This document shows positions 55,940 through 64,000 of a stretch of DNA of 64,000 nucleotides, piece after piece. A model generated the notes under the pieces. That model was not told the DNA's origin. It made no database searches and saw nothing but the letters and a program-made list of their open reading frames with translations. The stretch comes from Rhizobium sp. (lineage in GTDB: Bacteria; Pseudomonadota; Alphaproteobacteria; Rhizobiales; Rhizobiaceae), in contig PEKW01000008.1 of assembly GCA_002796995.1 (NCBI GenBank), forward strand, positions 1 to 64,000. The letters are read 5' to 3'. The position numbers and the translations under genes are program-made. Positions within the stretch are counted from its first letter, which is position 1. Each line of letters begins with the position of its first letter.

Positions 55940-56599
55940 TTGATCCACTTCGAAAATGTCGGCTTGCGTTATGGAATGGGACCGGAGATCCTCCGCGACC
56001 TGACCTTCGATATTCCGAAGCGTTCCTTCCAGTTCCTGACCGGACCTTCGGGCGCCGGCAAGACGACGCTGCTGCGCCTGCTGTTCATGTCGCTGCAGCC
56101 GACGCGCGGACTGATCCGCAGCTTCGGCCGCGACATCACCAAGATCCCGCGCGCCGAACTGCCGATGCTGCGTCGGCGCGTCGGCATCGTCTTCCAGGAT
56201 TTCCAGCTGCTCGATCACCTGACCACCTATGAGAACGTCGCGCTGCCATTGCGCGTTCGCGGCAAGGAGGAACAGGGCTATCGCGGCGACGTGCTGGAAC
56301 TGCTGAAATGGGTGGGCCTCGGCGAGCGCATCAACGTTCTGCCGCCGGTCCTGTCGGGCGGCGAAAAGCAGCGCGTGGCGATCGCCCGCGCCCTGATCGA
56401 CCGGCCGGAGATCCTGCTCGCCGACGAGCCCACCGGCAATGTCGATCCGCCGATGGCGCGCCGCCTGCTCAGCCTTTTCCTCGAACTGAACCGTCTCGGC
56501 ACGGCCGTGGTGATCGCCACCCACGATCTCGCGCTGATGGACCAGGTCGACGCCAGGCGCATGATCCTCACAGACGGGCGGCTCGACATCTATGACTGA
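55940..56599 (+). CDS. ftsE: Cell division ATP-binding protein FtsE
   Basis: FtsE is the ATPase of the FtsEX complex, which activates peptidoglycan hydrolases during division. The 219-residue ABC protein has Walker A GPSGAGKTTLLRLLF near residue 36, Q-loop VGIVFQDFQLLDHLT near 88, signature LSGGEKQRVAIARAL near 137 and Walker B ILLADEPTGNVDP near 159. The TTG start (MIHFENVGLRYGMG) matches relatives. Its end overlaps ftsX by eight bases. Confidence 0.95.
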   Translation: MIHFENVGLRYGMGPEILRDLTFDIPKRSFQFLTGPSGAGKTTLLRLLFMSLQPTRGLIRSFGRDITKIPRAELPMLRRRVGIVFQDFQLLDHLTTYENVALPLRVRGKEEQGYRGDVLELLKWVGLGERINVLPPVLSGGEKQRVAIARALIDRPEILLADEPTGNVDPPMARRLLSLFLELNRLGTAVVIATHDLALMDQVDARRMILTDGRLDIYD

Positions 56600-57620
56600 G
56601 CTCGACCAGAACGACCGGCGCGCACCGCGCACGGCAGCCGCCAAGCCCCAGGCCCCGCGTCGGACCGAGATGACGGTCCGGCCGACCGGACCGATCCTGC
56701 CGCCCTCCAACATCCAGGGCAATGCGCTGCTGGTGGTGATCGCCATCATGGCCTTCCTCGCCTGCCTGACGCTCGGCGCCGTCAGCATGGTGCGCGCCAC
56801 CGCCGCCGGCTGGCAGAGCCAGATCGCCCGCGAGATCACCATCCAGATCAAGCCGGACGACGGGCTCGACATGGACAAGGCGCTGATCAAGGCGCGCGAC
56901 CTGGCGCTGACCTTCGTCGGCACAAAGGAAGGCCAGATCATGGACGACGAGGCGACCGCCCGGCTGCTCGAGCCGTGGCTCGGCACCGGCCTCGATCTCA
57001 ATGAACTGCCGGTGCCGCGCCTCGTCATCATCACCATCGACGAAGCCAACCCGCCCGATTTCGCCGCCATGCGCGACCTGCTGAAGACCGAGGTGCCGCA
57101 GGCCTTCCTCGACGACCACCGCACCTGGGTCGACCGCCTCGTGCAGATGGCGCGCACCACCGTGCTGATCGGTTCCGGCGTCCTCGTGCTCGTCTTCACC
57201 GCCATGGTGCTGACCGTGGTCTTCGCCACGCGCGGCGCGCTGTCTGGCAATCGCCACATCATCGAGGTGCTGCACTTCGTCGGCGCGGAAGGTTCGTTCG
57301 TCGCGCAGGAATTCCAGAAGCACTTCCTGAAGATCAGCCTCAAGGGCGCGGCCGCCGGCGGCCTTCTGGCGGCCGGCCTGTTCGCGCTCGCCGGCTACTG
57401 GCAGAGCCGTTCGCTCGCCACGCCGGAGAGCGATCAGGCGGCCGCCCTGTTCGGCACGTTTTCCATCGGCTATCTCGGCTATCTCGGGATTTTCGCCACC
57501 ATGATCGTGATCGCGCTCCTGACCACGCTGACGGCCCGGCTGACCGTGATCCGGACCATCTACGAGATCGACCTCATCCGCTCCGACCCGGCGCGCACCG
57601 ACGGCCTGCTGGGCGACTGA
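56592..57620 (+). CDS. ftsX: Cell division protein FtsX
   Basis: FtsX is the membrane partner of FtsE. The 342-residue protein has four membrane segments: near 45-67 (LLVVIAIMAFLACLTLGAVS), 195-217 (VLIGSGVLVLVFTAMVLTVV), 250-270 and 295-320, with a periplasmic loop of about 125 residues between the first two, the normal FtsX layout. It overlaps ftsE, so the two are translated together. Confidence 0.93.
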   Translation: MTELDQNDRRAPRTAAAKPQAPRRTEMTVRPTGPILPPSNIQGNALLVVIAIMAFLACLTLGAVSMVRATAAGWQSQIAREITIQIKPDDGLDMDKALIKARDLALTFVGTKEGQIMDDEATARLLEPWLGTGLDLNELPVPRLVIITIDEANPPDFAAMRDLLKTEVPQAFLDDHRTWVDRLVQMARTTVLIGSGVLVLVFTAMVLTVVFATRGALSGNRHIIEVLHFVGAEGSFVAQEFQKHFLKISLKGAAAGGLLAAGLFALAGYWQSRSLATPESDQAAALFGTFSIGYLGYLGIFATMIVIALLTTLTARLTVIRTIYEIDLIRSDPARTDGLLGD

Positions 57621-57690
57621 TGCGGCGAATGCCTGTTGAATGCCACAAAGCCGCCTGTTCCGCGTGGAATAAGCAGGCTATGCACGAACC

Positions 57691-58416
57691 ATGACGATGG
57701 GTCAGATGAGTCGCGACAGAGCCTTCCGCGAGCAACAGCCGCAGCGTATCGCCGGCGGCCTCTTCGCCCGCCGAGGGCGCTTGCGCCGCGTATTGCGCTA
57801 TGGCGGGCTGGCCGCCATTTTCCTCGTCGCCGTCTTCCTCGCCGGCTTCCTGTGGTTCGCCGATTCAGTGACCACGCTTGCGCCGCCCTCGCAGGCGCGC
57901 GCCGATGCGATCGTCGTGCTGACCGGCGGCTACCAGCGCATCGACCAGGCGGTCGAACTTCTGCGGCGCGGCTCCGGCCGCCGGCTGCTCATTTCAGGCG
58001 CCCATCCGACCACTTCGCCGGCCCAGATCCGCAAGATGACGCAGGCGTCCCGCGACCTCTTCGACTGCTGCGTCGACGTCGGCTACGAAGCGCTCGACAC
58101 GATCGGCAATGCCAACGAGATTTCGCGCTGGATCCACGATCACGGCTATTCCTCGGTCCTGGTGGTGACCAACAACTACCACATGCCACGCAGCCTGATG
58201 GAACTGCGGCGCAAGGACCGGGCGACGACCTATGTTCCCTATCCGGTAGTCAATTCCGACCTCAAGCACACCGACTGGTATGCCGAGCCCGACGTGCTGC
58301 GCACGCTGCTGTCGGAATACGGCAAGACGCTGATCGCCTATGCCCGCGGCATCATCGGCTGGGGCAGCGGCGACGGGCTGCGCTCGACGGCGAAAATCGC
58401 CAAGACCTCCGGCTGA
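57691..58416 (+). CDS. YdcF family protein (DUF218)
   Basis: The 241-residue product has one membrane anchor (about residues 38-58) and a DUF218 domain (DAIVVLTGGYQRIDQAVELLRRG near 72 and VLVVTNNYHMPRSLMELRRK near 155). DUF218 proteins such as SanA, ElyC and YdcF act in envelope or peptidoglycan precursor metabolism. The conserved Asp/Gly and N-Y-H-M-P-R motifs are intact. It lies between ftsX and plsC, as in relatives. Confidence 0.88.
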   Translation: MTMGQMSRDRAFREQQPQRIAGGLFARRGRLRRVLRYGGLAAIFLVAVFLAGFLWFADSVTTLAPPSQARADAIVVLTGGYQRIDQAVELLRRGSGRRLLISGAHPTTSPAQIRKMTQASRDLFDCCVDVGYEALDTIGNANEISRWIHDHGYSSVLVVTNNYHMPRSLMELRRKDRATTYVPYPVVNSDLKHTDWYAEPDVLRTLLSEYGKTLIAYARGIIGWGSGDGLRSTAKIAKTSG

Positions 58417-58504
58417 GCCGCCGAGGAAATCCCGCAACGGCGCTTTTTATCCTGGACGAATTGCGATAGGGACGTTTTCACGCCCGCCCGAGGAAAAGCG
58501 CCTA

Positions 58505-59296
58505 ATGATCATCCTGCGTTCCATCCTGTTCAACACGCTGTTCTATGCCAATCTGGTGCTCCAGATGGTGCTGCTGTCGCCCTACTACTTCCTGGCGTCG
58601 CGCAAGAAGGCCTTCGCCATCCCGAAGAACTGGGCGCGCTCCAACCATTGGCTGATGGAGAAGGTCGTCGGCACGACCTTCACGGTCGAAGGCCTGGAGA
58701 ACATCCCCGAGGGCGGCTATATCCTGGCGCCGAAGCACCAGTCCCTTTGGGACACCTATGCGCTGCTCCCCTGGCTCGACGATCCGGTCTACATCCTCAA
58801 GCGTGAACTGATGTGGATCCCGATCTTCGGCTGGTACGTCGCCCGCCAGAAGATGATCCCGGTCGATCGCGGCGCCCGCGGCAAGGTGATGGTCAAGGTC
58901 ATGGAACGGGCCAAGCAGGAAATGGCGGCCGGCCGCCAGCTGATCATCTATCCGGAAGGCACGCGCCGTCCGGCCGGCGCCGAGCCCGCCTATAAATACG
59001 GCATCGCCCGCATCTACCGTGATCTCGACGTGCCGGTCGTGCCCGTCGCCATGCATCCGGGCCTGTTCTGGCCGCGCCGCAAGTTCCTGCGCTTCCCCGG
59101 CCATTTCAAGGTCAGGATCCTGCCGCCGATCGAACCCGGCCTCGATCCCGACGTGTTCTACCAGACGCTGGTCGAAAAGCTGGAAAAGGCGAGCGACGAG
59201 CTGCTGATCGAAACCGTGCGCGACAATCCGCAGGTGCCCCTGCCGCCGACGGCCGTGCAGCGGCTCAAGGAGTTGCAGGCGCAAGGGACGGCCTGA
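58505..59296 (+). CDS. plsC: 1-acyl-sn-glycerol-3-phosphate acyltransferase
   Basis: PlsC makes phosphatidic acid. The 263-residue membrane-bound enzyme has acyltransferase motifs HQSLWD (block I) near residue 78, a basic block II/III around 108-125 (IFGWYVARQKMIPVDRGARGK), and EGTRRPAG (block III/IV) near 150. ATG at 58505 gives the family length. It follows the YdcF-like gene. Confidence 0.93.
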   Translation: MIILRSILFNTLFYANLVLQMVLLSPYYFLASRKKAFAIPKNWARSNHWLMEKVVGTTFTVEGLENIPEGGYILAPKHQSLWDTYALLPWLDDPVYILKRELMWIPIFGWYVARQKMIPVDRGARGKVMVKVMERAKQEMAAGRQLIIYPEGTRRPAGAEPAYKYGIARIYRDLDVPVVPVAMHPGLFWPRRKFLRFPGHFKVRILPPIEPGLDPDVFYQTLVEKLEKASDELLIETVRDNPQVPLPPTAVQRLKELQAQGTA

Positions 59297-59299
59297 CCG

Positions 59300-59848
59300 T
59301 CAGGCCACCACGCCTTCGAGCCGCTCGATCTCGCTGACCACCTGTTCCAGCCAGTGGTCGCGAATGCCCATTTCGCGCAGATGCGCGACGGTATTGGCCA
59401 CATAGACCGGATTGGGGCCGGACACGCCGACGGCACGGTTGACGATGCGCGCCGCCTCCTCGACAGAGACCGCCCCGCCATATTGCAGATGGCCGCGGTC
59501 GACCACATAGGTCAGAGCCTGCACCTTGCGGCCGTCATCCAGACGGACCGGCAGGGAGCGCTCCACGTAGACATGGGTCACCAACTCGCGCTCGCGCAGG
59601 TATTCGATGGTTTCCTCACGATCACGCAACGCAACCCGGAAGGCGACCCCACGGCAGGAGCCGCCGCGATCGAGGCCGAGCACGAGACCGGGCATCTCCT
59701 TCGTGCCGCGATGATGCCAGGAGCGGACACAGAGTGACCGCCGATAGCCGATCATCCGGCCCTGAATTCGCTCCTCGTAGGAAAAGCCCGGATTCCACAT
59801 CAGCGATCCGTAGCCAAATACCCAAAATTCGTCCATATCGCGGGTCAT
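59300..59848 (-). CDS. ChaC-type gamma-glutamylcyclotransferase
   Basis: ChaC family enzymes degrade glutathione. The 182-residue protein has the signature FWVFGYGSLMWNPGF at residues 8-22 and the usual Arg-rich GYRRSLCVRSWHHRGTKEMP; the acidic catalytic residue of the family lies in the central YLRERELV region. The start is chosen at 59848 (MTRDMDEF); an ATG at 59836 also fits. It converges on plsC with only a few bases between. Confidence 0.9.
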   Translation of the reverse strand: MTRDMDEFWVFGYGSLMWNPGFSYEERIQGRMIGYRRSLCVRSWHHRGTKEMPGLVLGLDRGGSCRGVAFRVALRDREETIEYLRERELVTHVYVERSLPVRLDDGRKVQALTYVVDRGHLQYGGAVSVEEAARIVNRAVGVSGPNPVYVANTVAHLREMGIRDHWLEQVVSEIERLEGVVA

Positions 59849-59900
59849 TCCAGAACATCGGCCGGATTGCCGGATCACCATTTTACGTTTGGAGCGCCTG

Positions 59901-60914
59901 ATGGCAACGTCGCGTGAGGAAAACCGCAGTCCCGCCACCCGCAAGGTCGTGCGACTCGGCATCGCCGTCGCCGTCGGCATGCTCGTCTATAGCGGCTTGT
60001 GGTTTGGCGCGGCAGGGGCCCTCGAAAAGAAACTCGCCGCGATCCTTGGCGGCGAAAACCCGGCCGCCATCGAGGCCACCTGTCCGGACATGAAGGTCGG
60101 CGGCTATCCCTTCCGCATCGGCGTGACCTGCACGACGATTGCGGTCGACGACCATTTCCACGGCCTTTCCGCGACCTTCGGCGCCTTTCGCTCGGCGGCC
60201 CAGGTCTATGCGCCCGGCCACGTGTTGTGGGAACTGGAGGGACCGGGGCAGATCCGCTCCAGCCTCGGCTTTTCGCTGGCGCTGCAGTGGACGAAGCTGC
60301 GTTCGAGCCTGAGCGCCGGCCTCTCCGGGCTGGACCGCAGCTCGATCGAGGTCAAGGACGTGCAGTCGCTCCTGACGAAACAGGTCGACGGCGCGACGAT
60401 CGAGGCTAGGGCCCCGCACGCGGAGGCGCATGTGCGCCGGTCCGGCGGTGATCTCGACCTGGCGGTGCTAGCCAGGGACGCGGTCCTGTCGCTGCACGGC
60501 CGGCCGCCGCTTTTGCCGCCGCTCTCGGCCAGCGTCGACATGACCCTGATCGGCAAGGCGAAATATCTCGATCTTGAGGGCGATCGCGGCGAAGGGCTCT
60601 ACGGCAGCGAAGGCGAGATCCGCCGCTTCGTCGCCGACATGGGCGAGGGTCGCGTACTTACGCTCTCCGGGCCCGTGTCGATCGGTACGGACGGCATGCT
60701 GTCGGGCAAGCTGCATGTCGAGATCGAAGGCATCAAGGCCTGGCAGGAAACCCTTCGAACGGTATTGCCCGACGAGCGGGAAACGATCGACAATGCCGCC
60801 AGCGTGCTCGGCGCGCTGTTTTCCGGCAAGGACAAGGGCGATGCCGACCTGACCGTGACGAACGGCGTGGTGTCGCTGGGTATCTTCCCGATCGCCGTCC
60901 TGCCGCCGCTGTAA
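59901..60914 (+). CDS. DUF2125 domain-containing protein
   Basis: The 337-residue protein has a membrane anchor near residues 20-40 (VVRLGIAVAVGMLVYSGLWF) and a long soluble part with the DUF2125 features VGGYPFRIGVTC near 72 and VDMTLIGKAKYLDLEG near 215. The family is confined mainly to alphaproteobacteria and is of unknown function, probably periplasmic. GGAGCG stands before the ATG at 59901; a TTG at 59889 is a less likely start. Confidence 0.85.
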   Translation: MATSREENRSPATRKVVRLGIAVAVGMLVYSGLWFGAAGALEKKLAAILGGENPAAIEATCPDMKVGGYPFRIGVTCTTIAVDDHFHGLSATFGAFRSAAQVYAPGHVLWELEGPGQIRSSLGFSLALQWTKLRSSLSAGLSGLDRSSIEVKDVQSLLTKQVDGATIEARAPHAEAHVRRSGGDLDLAVLARDAVLSLHGRPPLLPPLSASVDMTLIGKAKYLDLEGDRGEGLYGSEGEIRRFVADMGEGRVLTLSGPVSIGTDGMLSGKLHVEIEGIKAWQETLRTVLPDERETIDNAASVLGALFSGKDKGDADLTVTNGVVSLGIFPIAVLPPL

Positions 60915-60923
60915 GCGCGCCGG

Positions 60924-61853
60924 TCAGGCCTTCTTGTCGAGCGAGTGGCGGCCGAAGTCCGGCACGTCGACATCCTGGCCGGCCTCGATGATCGAGCGGC
61001 GGACGGCACGCGTGCGGGTAAAGAGTTCGAACAGCTTGTCACCCTCGCCCCAGCGGATCGCCCGCTGCAGATAGGCGAGATCTTCCGAAAAACGCGCCAG
61101 CATTTCGAGGATGGCATCCTTGTTGTGCAGGCAGACGTCGCGCCACATGGTCGGATCGGAGGCGGCGAGACGGGTGAAGTCGCGGAAACCCGAGGCCGAA
61201 TACTTGATCACCTCCGACTGGGTCACCGTCTCCAGATCGTCGGCCGTGCCGACGATGTTGTAGGCGATGATGTGCGGCAGGTGCGAGACGATGGCCAGCA
61301 CCTTGTCGTGATGCTCCGGATCCATCTCGTCGATCTTCGAGCCGAGCGCTTCCCAGAAGGCCTTGAGCCTGGCAAGGGCTGCCGGATCGGTTCCCGGCAG
61401 CGGCGTGAAGATGCACCAGCGGCCCTGGAACAGGCCGGTGAAGCCGGCGTCGGGACCCGACTTTTCCGTACCCGCCAGCGGATGGCCGGGAATGAAGTGC
61501 ACGGTCTTCGGCATGTGCGGCGCCATCTGGGCGATGACGGAGGCCTTGGTCGAGCCGACATCGGTGACGATCGCGCCGGGCTTCAGATGCGGGGCGATCT
61601 GCCGGGCAACCGCTTCGGAGGCGCCGACTGGCACGGAGACGATCACCAGATCGGCCCCTTCGACGGCGTCCGCCGCCGACAGTGCGTAGGAGGTTCCGAG
61701 CTCAAGTTCCTCGGCGCGCTTCAGCGTTTCGGCGCTGCGGGTCGAGACCACGACATCGCGGGCCAGGCCAAGCGCCTTGACGTCGCGGGCGATCGAGGAG
61801 CCGATCAGGCCTATGCCGATCAGCGCGATACGGTCGAACATGGGCTCCGGCAT
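60924..61853 (-). CDS. tyrC: Prephenate/cyclohexadienyl dehydrogenase
   Basis: TyrC oxidises arogenate or prephenate in tyrosine synthesis. The 309-residue protein has an N-terminal Rossmann motif IALIGIGLIGSSIARDVKAL near residue 9, DLVIVSVPVGAS near 70 and HFIPGHPLAGTEKSG near 116. Its start overlaps the hisC stop by one base, so the two are one operon, a grouping normal for rhizobia. Confidence 0.93.
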   Translation of the reverse strand: MPEPMFDRIALIGIGLIGSSIARDVKALGLARDVVVSTRSAETLKRAEELELGTSYALSAADAVEGADLVIVSVPVGASEAVARQIAPHLKPGAIVTDVGSTKASVIAQMAPHMPKTVHFIPGHPLAGTEKSGPDAGFTGLFQGRWCIFTPLPGTDPAALARLKAFWEALGSKIDEMDPEHHDKVLAIVSHLPHIIAYNIVGTADDLETVTQSEVIKYSASGFRDFTRLAASDPTMWRDVCLHNKDAILEMLARFSEDLAYLQRAIRWGEGDKLFELFTRTRAVRRSIIEAGQDVDVPDFGRHSLDKKA

Positions 61854-62959
61854 CAGGAACGCCCCATGAACTCGGTGAGCGCATCGATGACGCCGCGATT
61901 GGCCTCTTCGCTGCCGATCGTCATGCGTAGCGAATTGGCGAAACCATAGCCACGCACGGCACGCAGGATGAAGCCGCGGCTGGTGAGGAAGTCGTCGGCT
62001 TCGGCCGCACGCTTGCCGTCGACCTCGGGGAAATGGATCAGCACGAAATTGGCGACCGACGGCGTGACCTTCAGGCCAAGCGCAGTCAGCGCCGTGGAGA
62101 CCTTCTCGACCCAGCCAAGATTGTGCTCGACGGCCATCGCGACGAATTCCTGGTCGCGCACGGCGGCGGCCCCGGCGGCGATCGCCGGCGCGTTCATGTT
62201 GAACGGGCCGCGCACGCGGTTCAGCGCATCGATGATCTCCAGCGGCGCATAGGCCCAGCCGACGCGCAGCGCCGCAAGCCCGTAGACCTTGGAGAAGGTG
62301 CGGGTCATGACGACGTTGCGGGCGCCGGAGACGAGCTCGATGCCGGCCTGGTAGTCGTTGCGGCGGACATATTCCGCATAGGCCGCATCGAGCACCAGGA
62401 TGACATTGCCCGGCAGCCCGGCATGCAGGCGGCGGATCTCGCTCACCGGCACATAGGTGCCGGTCGGATTGCCCGGATTGGCGAGGAAGACGATCTTCGT
62501 CTTCTCGGTGACGGCGGCGAGGATCGCATCGACGTCGACGGTGCAGTCCTTCTCCTGGACCACGACCGGGGTCGCGCCCGCGCCCATGATCTGGATCTTG
62601 TAGACGAGGAAGCCGTGCTCGGTGATGATGCCTTCGTCGCCCGCGCCGAGATAGACATGGCAGAGCAGGCCGAGCAGTTCGTCGGAGCCGTTGCCGCACA
62701 GGATGTTGGCCTTGTTCAGCCCATGCACTTCGGCGATCGCCTCGCGCAGCGTCGTGGCCTGGCCGTCGGGATAGATTTCCAGATGGCCCGCGCTCTGCTT
62801 GAACGCGTCGATCGCCTTCGGGCTCGGGCCCATCGGCGTTTCGTTCGACGACAGCTTGAAGACCCGTGCGACGCCGGGGGCATGCTCCTTGCCGGGCACA
62901 TAGGCGGCAATGTCGAGGATACCCGGACACGGGGTGGGCTTCATGATGTCGCTGCTCAT
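61853..62959 (-). CDS. hisC: Histidinol-phosphate / aromatic aminotransferase
   Basis: This class II PLP aminotransferase makes histidinol phosphate in histidine synthesis and in this genus group also serves aromatic amino acids. The 368-residue protein has [19 protein letters not shown] near residue 35, [11 protein letters not shown] near 161, and the PLP Lys in [17 protein letters not shown] near 222. It is followed by tyrC, linking it to tyrosine and phenylalanine supply. Confidence 0.93.
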   Translation of the reverse strand: MSSDIMKPTPCPGILDIAAYVPGKEHAPGVARVFKLSSNETPMGPSPKAIDAFKQSAGHLEIYPDGQATTLREAIAEVHGLNKANILCGNGSDELLGLLCHVYLGAGDEGIITEHGFLVYKIQIMGAGATPVVVQEKDCTVDVDAILAAVTEKTKIVFLANPGNPTGTYVPVSEIRRLHAGLPGNVILVLDAAYAEYVRRNDYQAGIELVSGARNVVMTRTFSKVYGLAALRVGWAYAPLEIIDALNRVRGPFNMNAPAIAAGAAAVRDQEFVAMAVEHNLGWVEKVSTALTALGLKVTPSVANFVLIHFPEVDGKRAAEADDFLTSRGFILRAVRGYGFANSLRMTIGSEEANRGVIDALTEFMGRS

Positions 62960-63076
62960 CGAACTGGCTTTCTGTCGTTGAAAACACGGGCGGGCGCCCG
63001 GCGATAGGGGATGAGAGCCCTTAGAACGGAAAGGCGGTTTTGTCGAGGGTCGAGGCGGTCGCAGCCACCGGCCGCG

Positions 63077-63832
63077 TCAGGCCTTGCCGTCCGATCTGAC
63101 CCGCGTGGTCGGCACGCCCTGCGGCGCCAGAACCGGGGCGAAGACGCGCCTCGAGGCCCGCGATGCAACCGGCAGGCCCTGGTAGAGCCGCTTCTGCGCC
63201 TCGACGACGATGACCCCGGAAAAGGCCGGCCAGAGCATGCGGCCCATGCGCTCGAAGCTGCTGCGGAGTTTCAGGAGGGCCCTGATCCGCGACGGTGGAA
63301 AGAACAGCGCCTCAGCGCTGGCGCCGGGCGTGAAATTGGTCTCGCGCAACAGTGCCGTCAGCTGGCCGCGCGAATAGGGCCGGCCCGAGCCGAAGGGTGT
63401 GTGCTCCATGCGCGCCCATACACCCCGCCGGTTCGGCACCACGATGACGAGGCGCCCGCCGGGGGCCAGCACCCGCCAGATCTCCTTCAGCGTCTCGCGT
63501 GGGTTCTCGGCGAATTCGAGCGAATGGACCATCAGCACCCGATCGATCGAAGCGTCCGGCAGGGGCAGCTCCTCGTCGAACACCAGGGCCGTGGCCGAGG
63601 GCTCGCCGACCGGCCAGTTCACCGCCCCCTGCCCCGCTGGCATGAAGGCGAAGGTACGCTCGGTATCGGCGCGGAAACGGTCGAGAAAGGGAACGGCATA
63701 GCCGATGCCGACGAGCCGCTCCTGCGGCAGGCGCGCCCACAGCGACGACAGCGCCATGGCGATCGACTGCTCCGCCATGCGGCCCAGCATGGTATGATAG
63801 AATTGGCGGAGATCGACGATATCGACATGCAT
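63077..63832 (-). CDS. SAM-dependent methyltransferase (class I)
   Basis: The 251-residue protein begins [20 protein letters not shown], has a methyltransferase core with [20 protein letters not shown] near 90, [20 protein letters not shown] near 123, and a proline-rich end. The glycine-rich motif I is poorly conserved ([13 protein letters not shown]). It is a common neighbour of gloB in rhizobia; its substrate is unknown. The ATG at 63832 is chosen; the frame continues upstream but the family begins here. Confidence 0.82.
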   Translation of the reverse strand: MHVDIVDLRQFYHTMLGRMAEQSIAMALSSLWARLPQERLVGIGYAVPFLDRFRADTERTFAFMPAGQGAVNWPVGEPSATALVFDEELPLPDASIDRVLMVHSLEFAENPRETLKEIWRVLAPGGRLVIVVPNRRGVWARMEHTPFGSGRPYSRGQLTALLRETNFTPGASAEALFFPPSRIRALLKLRSSFERMGRMLWPAFSGVIVVEAQKRLYQGLPVASRASRRVFAPVLAPQGVPTTRVRSDGKA

Positions 63833-63917
63833 GGCGCCATTGTTAGCAGGCGCCGGATGGACTTCAAGGCTGAAGGCGCTACATTTCGCCCCAGCAAGCA
63901 GAAGGGACACCGGCCTG

Positions 63918-64000
63918 ATGAAACCCCTCGACCTCGACGTCTTCCCCTGCCGAAGCGACAATTTCGGCGTCCTCGTCCACTGCCCGGAAAGCGGCGTGAC
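63918..64000 (+). CDS. gloB: Hydroxyacylglutathione hydrolase (glyoxalase II), 5' part
   Basis: The frame is cut by the end of the window. It encodes [20 protein letters not shown] followed by HCPESGVT, which matches the N terminus of alphaproteobacterial GloB before its metal-binding HTHxDH motif. GAAGGGAC lies before the ATG. GloB hydrolyses S-lactoylglutathione. It is divergent from the methyltransferase gene. Confidence 0.8.
   Translation, partial: MKPLDLDVFPCRSDNFGVLVHCPESGV

Overview
The window looks like a chromosomal core segment of a Rhizobiaceae-type alphaproteobacterium (Rhizobium, Ensifer, Shinella or Agrobacterium relative). The evidence is high GC, a DUF4167 gene next to prmC and prfA, lysC followed by ptsP (the nitrogen-PTS enzyme I), a tlpA/argH/lptM-like/lysA/TIGR02302 block, a CpdR-type response regulator, ftsEX followed by a YdcF-like protein and plsC, and gene order typical of that family. 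I cannot fix the genus from sequence alone. About 90 percent of the DNA is coding.

Layout. 0.3-5 kb: an M23 peptidase converging on clpB. 5.3-12 kb (minus strand): lysC, ptsP, prfA, prmC, a structured 330-bp gap, then DUF4167. 12.2-16 kb: a secreted SH3/repeat protein with a stress-type promoter, a small Cys-rich protein, ubiG, DUF924, and a ParD/ParE toxin-antitoxin pair. 16-23.4 kb (mostly minus): DUF1178, nitrilase-like amidase, grxC, comF, (plus) a methyltransferase, a 55-residue Flp pilin with a small membrane protein, mutT, GNAT, argJ and a periplasmic parvulin. 23.7-31 kb: secA, a polysaccharide-type flippase with a CelD-like acyltransferase, and an acyl-CoA synthetase. 31-35.8 kb is the accessory part: an orphan ParS/MbcA-like antitoxin, a tautomerase with a divergent LysR regulator, a frameshifted UPF0104 gene, and a small remnant element ending at tRNA-Leu(CAA). 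35.9-47 kb: VTT/DedA protein, dsbB, HNH nuclease, AlkA-type glycosylase, gluQ, yihY, SDR, HIG1-like protein, cobalamin adenosyltransferase, rhomboid, etfBA, 3-hydroxybutyryl-CoA dehydrogenase, SulP transporter. 47.3-64 kb: tlpA, argH, lptM-like, lysA, TIGR02302, cpdR, hpt, a DUF3426-like protein, ftsE-ftsX, YdcF-like, plsC, chaC, DUF2125, tyrC-hisC, a methyltransferase, and the first codons of gloB.

How it works together. Most genes are housekeeping: amino-acid synthesis (lysC, lysA, argJ, argH, tyrC, hisC), translation termination (prfA, prmC), protein export and quality control (secA, parvulin, dsbB, clpB), cell division and envelope (ftsEX, M23, TIGR02302, plsC), electron transfer for fatty-acid oxidation (etfBA, hbd). 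The points worth a second look are regulatory DNA and the small accessory region: a near-perfect EcfG/RpoE2-type promoter, a 19-bp perfect palindrome touching the LysR start codon, CtrA-like sites at cpdR, ftsE and the pilin operon, structured non-coding DNA before DUF4167 and before the SulP gene, and a 1.3-kb block between a tRNA-Leu 3' end and a degenerate copy of it. I found no complete prophage, CRISPR array, IS element or obviously new multi-gene defence system.
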